This document shows, piece by piece, positions 58,675-64,000 of a stretch of 64,000 nt of DNA (position 1 is its first letter; every line of letters starts with the position of its first letter). The translations under genes and the position numbers were made by a program. Below the pieces are notes generated by a model, which was not told the origin of the DNA, ran no database searches, and worked only from the letters and a program-made list of their open reading frames with translations. Origin of the DNA: Orychophragmus violaceus (taxonomy: Eukaryota; Streptophyta; Magnoliopsida; Brassicales; Brassicaceae); NCBI GenBank assembly GCA_030180135.1, contig CM058233.1, positions 109,161,994 to 109,225,993 on the forward strand. Direction: 5' to 3'.

Positions 58675-60250
58675 AGAGAGACAAAGAATAAATATGAAAC
58701 CAGAAAAAATATTTTATCTCACAAATGAAAAAATAATGAACCAACTAACTAATTGAGTAAATAGAAAAAAAAAACATAATAAAAACTATTTAAACAAAAA
58801 CAAAGTTTCAAGAATAAAACTGAACTTATATAAGCAAGAATCTCAAGTAAGAATATGAATGAAACACTTTTCATTATTTATCTATTTGTCTTCATCATGT
58901 TATTTATTTCTTTCTAATGATATGTACATTTTTTGTTCATAGAAAATCAACTATAATCTCTACACAAACTACTATCTACTTAGTCATATCATTTGCTTAT
59001 TCAAAATTTGTCTTCTGGTAATTTTAAAAATATGATACACCCCTTTCAGTTGGTGAATCGCATTATCGATGTCATTATTACGAAACTATACATCTTTTTA
59101 TAAAATTATGCATTTAAATTATGTTTAAATAGGTATTAATAAAAAATTAATTAAAATATTCTTTTAAATTATATATTTTAATCAGAGATTTACCCCAATT
59201 ATATTTTGGGCCAGCTCTAGTTGCCATGGATATTGTAGTAGCAGCAAACGCTACGACAACACATCAATAATATTGATATGGCCATAAAACTGCAACCAAA
59301 TATTTTCTTTATATAACTTTTTTTGTGTAATGATTTTAAGTGTATACATGTATATTGATATGCCACGTGGAAGATGTAATGTTATTTCAGAAATTTGATG
59401 TGCAATATGCACAACAAGAAAAAGAGAGAGACAAGACAAAATAAGCTCAGGGTCAAGGAGAGTGTACCACTTTAATACACCGATTTTGGAATATGATAAA
59501 ATATTATTTTTATTAAATATAATGATATTTTATTACTAATAAATGAATTATTTTTTAAGAAATTCGTTAAAGTTATTTTTGAAAATTATTAAAAAAATTA
59601 TAAATAATCGGTTTTATCGAGAAATTATTTAAATTTTAAACGATCGGGTAACCAGAAAAATCCTCTAAAATGCACCAAAAATTATAATTTTTTTACCTCA
59701 GCTCTATTTAAAAATGTATGAGCTATGTTTAAAAATATTTAACAAGATTTGATCTCTAAATTAAGTTATGATTTTGGATCATTGAGGAATCATTAGTGAT
59801 AAAATAAAATAAAATGTGTGGATTTGGGCTTAGATCAAAGGAGTTTGGATTGAAAATGAACTAGTATAAGAGATAATGTGAATAAAATCAACGAATTTCT
59901 AAATATGCCTTGTTAAAGTTAAGTAGCTAGAAAGAGAATATTCCAACATAATTAGGAAATAGTTTGTATAAAGAAATTCAGTAATTTTAAAATGAACATG
60001 TTTTGGTCACAATTTTTTTTCCACAAGCTTGTCACTAGATCAAACTCAAGTTTGAACATATTATTATTACACATTTAAAATTTTAACATTGGACACTATA
60101 TTTCACATTTATGGCTAAAGACTTTTTTTGTTAACTACGTCAATTCATCCAACTGTCACACATCAAATACGCCAAGATGACATTTGTATTTTATAATGTT
60201 ACTAAACGAGATTTATAATATTTATAACTATTATATATAGTCAATTAGAC
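58101..60250. other. gene-free AT-rich region after GH3.2
   Basis: No supported gene. Includes the (TA)n run at 58615-58672. Confidence 0.5.
58615..58672. repeat. (TA)n microsatellite
   Basis: An uninterrupted TA dinucleotide run of about 58 bp. Confidence 0.95.
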
Positions 60251-60253
60251 TAA

Positions 60254-60914
60254 GAACATATCCATTGGTGAATCTTTTTTGGAGGTTTTTAATTAATTTT
60301 TTATTGTTTTTTTAGCTGAAGAAAAAAAATTAAAAATCAAAAAAAAAAAATCCTTCCTTAAAGCATGATTATCGACAGCTCTTAGAGCACATACATTGGA
60401 GTTTCTTAAGGGAGAGTTTCTTAACTATTCACGTGGGTCCCACGTGGGGCCCACGTGGGGCCCACATGAATAGTTAAGAAACTGTCTCTTAAAATCATTA
60501 TCTAAGGATTGATCCTTACACTGTTCACGCCACGTGTCACGTAACGATTGGTCCATTTTTTTTTTCATTTTTTTTTTTCGGATCTGAAAAAAAAAAATTA
60601 AAAAATTAATAAATTTTTTTTTTTGTAAGAACCCCTAGTGGGTAACACGGATGGACATGGTCTTAGGGGGTTCTTTGCACAAAATCCTAGGTAAAAACAA
60701 TAAAAACTATTTTTCCTAAGAACCTACATCCACAAAGTTTCTTAGTTAAGAGCTGATTCTTTACTATTTCTGCTGAAGTGGCGCCGTTTGGTTGGATCAT
60801 TTTTTTTTTTTTGCTTTTTGATTTTTTTTTCATCCACTTGCAAAAAAAAAAAAATTAATAATTAAAAAATAGTTAAGAACCCCCAAGAGGGGAGGTTCAC
60901 TAATGTACATGCTC
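60254..60914. mobile_element. Tourist-like MITE interrupted by another MITE
   Basis: The left end GAACATATCCATTGGTGAA and the complement of the right end GAGCATGTACATTAGTGAA are inverted repeats of the same family. A complete second MITE (60385-60662) lies inside. Flanks are TAA (60251-60253) and TTA (60915-60917), so the duplication is not exact and the outer element may be composite. Confidence 0.6.
60385..60662. mobile_element. Tourist-like MITE nested in another MITE
   Basis: 278 bp, starting GAGCACATACATTGG and, from the other side, GACCATGTCCATCCG, with TTA at 60382-60384 and 60663-60665. It has repeated CCCACGTGG motifs (60430-60465) inside a palindrome, like the copy at 50676-50931. 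Confidence 0.8.
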
Positions 60915-60917
60915 TTA

Positions 60918-61192
60918 GAGCATGTCTAGCGATGGTTTCTTAGGCAGGTTTCTAAACAAAATAATAATTAAATATTGGTGGGACCCACCAAAACAGTTTA
61001 CATACGGTTCCAAAAGTCCCTATTTAGTATACCGTTCCTTGTCCTGTAGCGCCGACGTGGCGCTACAGGATTGGTCACTTTATTTTATTTTATTTTTTTA
61101 TTTTTTTTTTCGCCAGTTTTTTTTTAAAAAAAAAATTAAAAAAAAAAAAGAATTTAACAACCCCACACGCGGTAACACCGCTGTGGGTGCCC
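60918..61192. mobile_element. Tourist-like MITE, sister of the CYP81H1 insertion
   Basis: 275 bp, starting GAGCATGTCTAGCGATG, ending GCTGTGGGTGCCC, with TTA at 60915-60917 and 61193-61195. The internal CTGTAGCGCCGACGTGGCG block and GTGGGACCCACC match the copy at 32822-33089 closely. Confidence 0.85.
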
Positions 61193-61195
61193 TTA

Positions 61196-64000
61196 GAACC
61201 TCCCTCTTCTTTCTCCAACTTTATAATATTATATGATTATTATTTTTAGAACCCCCTCCTATGAACCTCCGATGGAAGTGGTCTAATTGTTATGTTGTTA
61301 GCGAATACAAAGATGATAACCCCAATCTTTGTTCGAATCACCAACCGAATAAAAAGATTATGGTGACTTTCTGTTTGAATCACTATTATATTTTTTTGGA
61401 GGTATGGACCACGGTCACTTATATAATTATCTTATTGAGCATATTCCAAGAATTCAAATAATACGACGGTATTTTAATGAGTCAATCTGGAAATACTCAA
61501 AGATAGAGAAGTATTTAATTTAGATGACCAGCAAATCATAATATTTCCCTTAGAAATCAGCTAAAGATTCTCTGCAAAATGTTGAGCAAAAAACTTAACC
61601 ACTTATTATTTTCAAATAACTATTAAAATATAATCAATGGTATTCATACATTAGACAACTGTTTAAAAAAAATACTAGTTTATTAACTAGACGAATGACC
61701 AATTTTATCGATATATGTGAAAGAATTCAAAAAAATATATGAGTTTTTAAGAATTTTTAAGTTTAAACATATACGAGAAACAAGCAAATTGATAAAGATA
61801 AACTAGCACGGAGTGTTCACATTAAATTGTCTCATTGTATCTATCTTGATCCAAACCTACCAATGTAGATGATTATGTAAAATTAGGTATTTTCTATAAA
61901 AAAAAATTATAAGTAAACTATATAAGTTCATTTGATATCTTGTCTTATAGAAAACTATATATGTAAACCCGTATGAAAACTTCATTTGATAAATATATGT
62001 TACCAAATACTGAGCTTAGACATCAGCCGTTGATGTGTTCATGAAATAAACGTGAAGAAAAGAGAAGCACTGATGGTGACATCCGGTAATATTAAGTGAC
62101 AATGGCTCGAATATGATGTCGTCTTCATCATAATAATTCAGAGGAAATTTTATGTATACGAATCAACACATATGCTCAAAAGATAACTTCAAAATTATCT
62201 TTAACGAACTTACATGAAAGTAGACGAGCACAAATGCTTCGTGCAGCATAAATGAACAAAAATGAACCCACAAAAAAAAGAATCACGTTTTCTTTGATTA
62301 TGACAAAAGCATAATACTTGATGATTCGGCACAATCCTTGCTCTTTATTTTCACACTTCTTTTCCATGCAGGTAAATAATGTTTGGATAAGAACTATATT
62401 AATTGTTCATATATATTATATACAATTACTAACATCATATGTATATTTGATTTTTGAACTTCTCGATGTGAATATTTGGAAGTAGGGTAACAACCATAGA
62501 TTTAATTTCTATACACTTTTTGGAAAGAAACAAAAAAAAACTTGATGAAATGTCCTACCAACTGTTTAATCAAAATCAGTGAAAAATGAAAATCAAGGAA
62601 GTGATTTTGTGAAATTGGTATAGTATGATATGGAGGATAAGAACAATATTCTCATGTACATATATATTCTCTTTCTCCAACAATTAAATACTATAACAAA
62701 AATAAAATAGTTTAAATTTCTTTAACGAATTTCTACCTAACTTTTGTGAATTGACAATGCAAAGTTTTTCTCATCTAGATCAATGTTTTTCTAAAAAAAT
62801 ATTGATAATATAATATATGCATTCAGATAATAAAACTGTTACACATTGGAATTGTTTTTCAATTTCTGGCATAAGGAAAACTGGAAAAAAACACTTAAAA
62901 TTCAACTATTGCAATATTAAATCCACGATAGTAGGCTCACCCCTGATTGGAATGATATGGTGCATCAACTCACCACTTGTATGTCCGCAACCTCATTTAG
63001 TTTTGGTTAGAAGGCTTTGAAGAGCTTGACATCTTCTGTTTTGTGGTTCTTTTCTTAACGTGTTTGGAATATTTCTTTTAATTACTTTCCATTTTGTGAA
63101 TAATCCTTTTTTAGTTGAATTTATCATCGCAAACAAAAAAACAAAGAATATGTCCCGATATGTATATTTTAAAAAATAAAAATGTAAAACCAGTCATTAA
63201 TAAGAAGAGATGCCAAACTAAAATTGTAACATCACTAAGCATGTAGATCAAACTAATTTTTGTGCAAAGGAAAATTGAAGTACTAATGATGATTATATAG
63301 AAAATGTATTTTTAGTATAATAAACGTTGTAGTTTGTTATTATACAATAAATAATATTGATTATTGGAAACAAATAGATGAGTGATTTTCAGTCTATTTT
63401 TTATTAAGTTGAAGTTGTTATCTTTGCATTGCATTGCCAATCCAAATCGAACTCAAATGCTTTCAGCATTTTACTAATTGGACCAACACAGAACCAAACA
63501 CGGATTGGTTAATTATTTATTTTTTAACAAGTGATCCAATAAGATCTGGATCTGAATAAATGCAAACTGATAGTTTTTGACAGCAATCAAAAATAAATTA
63601 TAATGAGCTTATCTTACTAATTAAACGCGATGACAAGAAGAAAATCTTATTAATAAAACGCAAGAGATCAATCGAGCTGTAGTTTTTCTTTCTTTTCATA
63701 AACTACAACGTGCCAAAACAAAACTAAAAAGACAAAACGTGGCCAGTAAGTGCTTGTTTGTTTTTAGGATTAAATCCAGCAAAGTACTTGTTGCGAGTTA
63801 TTAATATGGATTAATAGACAACGTGCCACTTTAATTTTGCAAGGAAAGAATAAATACAACTGATTCAACCCATAAACATAGATACAACTACAAGTACAAC
63901 TAACACATAAGTTGATTTTATAATCTTTTTTTGAACGAATAAATATCTTCCCTAAATTGTGGTTGTCTTTAACACGTTATCTTTCAAGTGTGAAACAAGA
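61196..64000. other. gene-free AT-rich region to window end
   Basis: No supported gene, RNA or bounded repeat. A 63-codon minus-strand frame at 62176-62367 has no recognisable features. Confidence 0.5.

Noticed and set aside
1..64000. CRISPR arrays, bacterial operons, rRNA or tRNA genes
   Set aside because: None seen. The repeats lack CRISPR spacing, and the only tRNA-like signals are the SINE promoter boxes and retrotransposon primer sites.

Overview
This is nuclear DNA from a flowering plant, almost certainly a Brassicaceae species. The recognisable genes follow the order, on the same relative strands, of the Arabidopsis thaliana chromosome 4 block around At4g37260-At4g37390: MYB73, HMA1 (only a relic here), the PIP2 peptide precursor, MEE59, a CYP81H/CYP81D cytochrome P450 cluster, and the auxin-amido synthetase GH3.2. 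Gene assignments rest on protein motifs and on remembered family sequences and synteny; no search was run. Intergenic distances are much larger than in A. thaliana and are filled with transposon relics.

Layout. 1-6.9 kb: the 5-prime end of an Athila-like LTR retrotransposon on the minus strand (start of gag, primer-binding site, complete LTR), plus a second related solo LTR that splits an unidentified GC-rich unit. 7-20 kb: gene-free and AT-rich, with hAT-like, LINE, Stowaway-like and Helitron pieces. 20.2-21.3 kb: intact single-exon MYB73. 21.7-22.8 kb: a decayed, internally deleted HMA1 copy carrying a SINE. 23-25.1 kb: repeats only. 26.6 kb: intact PIP2-type secreted peptide precursor. 28.2-28.9 kb: three-exon MEE59. 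29.4-30.4 kb: copia-type solo LTR. 30.9-47.5 kb: four CYP81 genes, all minus strand, each with three exons and phase-0 introns. The first (CYP81H1-like) is broken by a Tourist-like MITE in exon 2, the next two and the last are open throughout, and two short CYP81D fragments lie between them. 47.5-55.7 kb: gene-free, with a MITE, a hAT-like element with a perfect 8-bp target duplication, and a truncated LINE. 55.9-57.9 kb: three-exon GH3.2. 58-64 kb: gene-free, with a nested MITE cluster.

Functions. MYB73 is an EAR-motif transcription factor, PIP2 is a defence peptide precursor, the CYP81 enzymes are probably ER monooxygenases of specialised or stress metabolism, and GH3.2 inactivates auxin. 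They are linked by ancestral position rather than by one known pathway.

No unmistakably new biochemical system is visible. The most interesting structural signals are: (i) about a dozen tiny insertions consisting of little more than an A/T tail, each flanked by a perfect 10-19 bp duplication; (ii) a single MITE that breaks an otherwise intact P450 exon; (iii) a P450 with Asp replaced by Asn in the oxygen-activation motif; (iv) a tandem TRIM-like array with repeated tRNA-Met primer sites inside a P450 intron; (v) an apparent 2-nt loss that extends the C-terminus of GH3.2.
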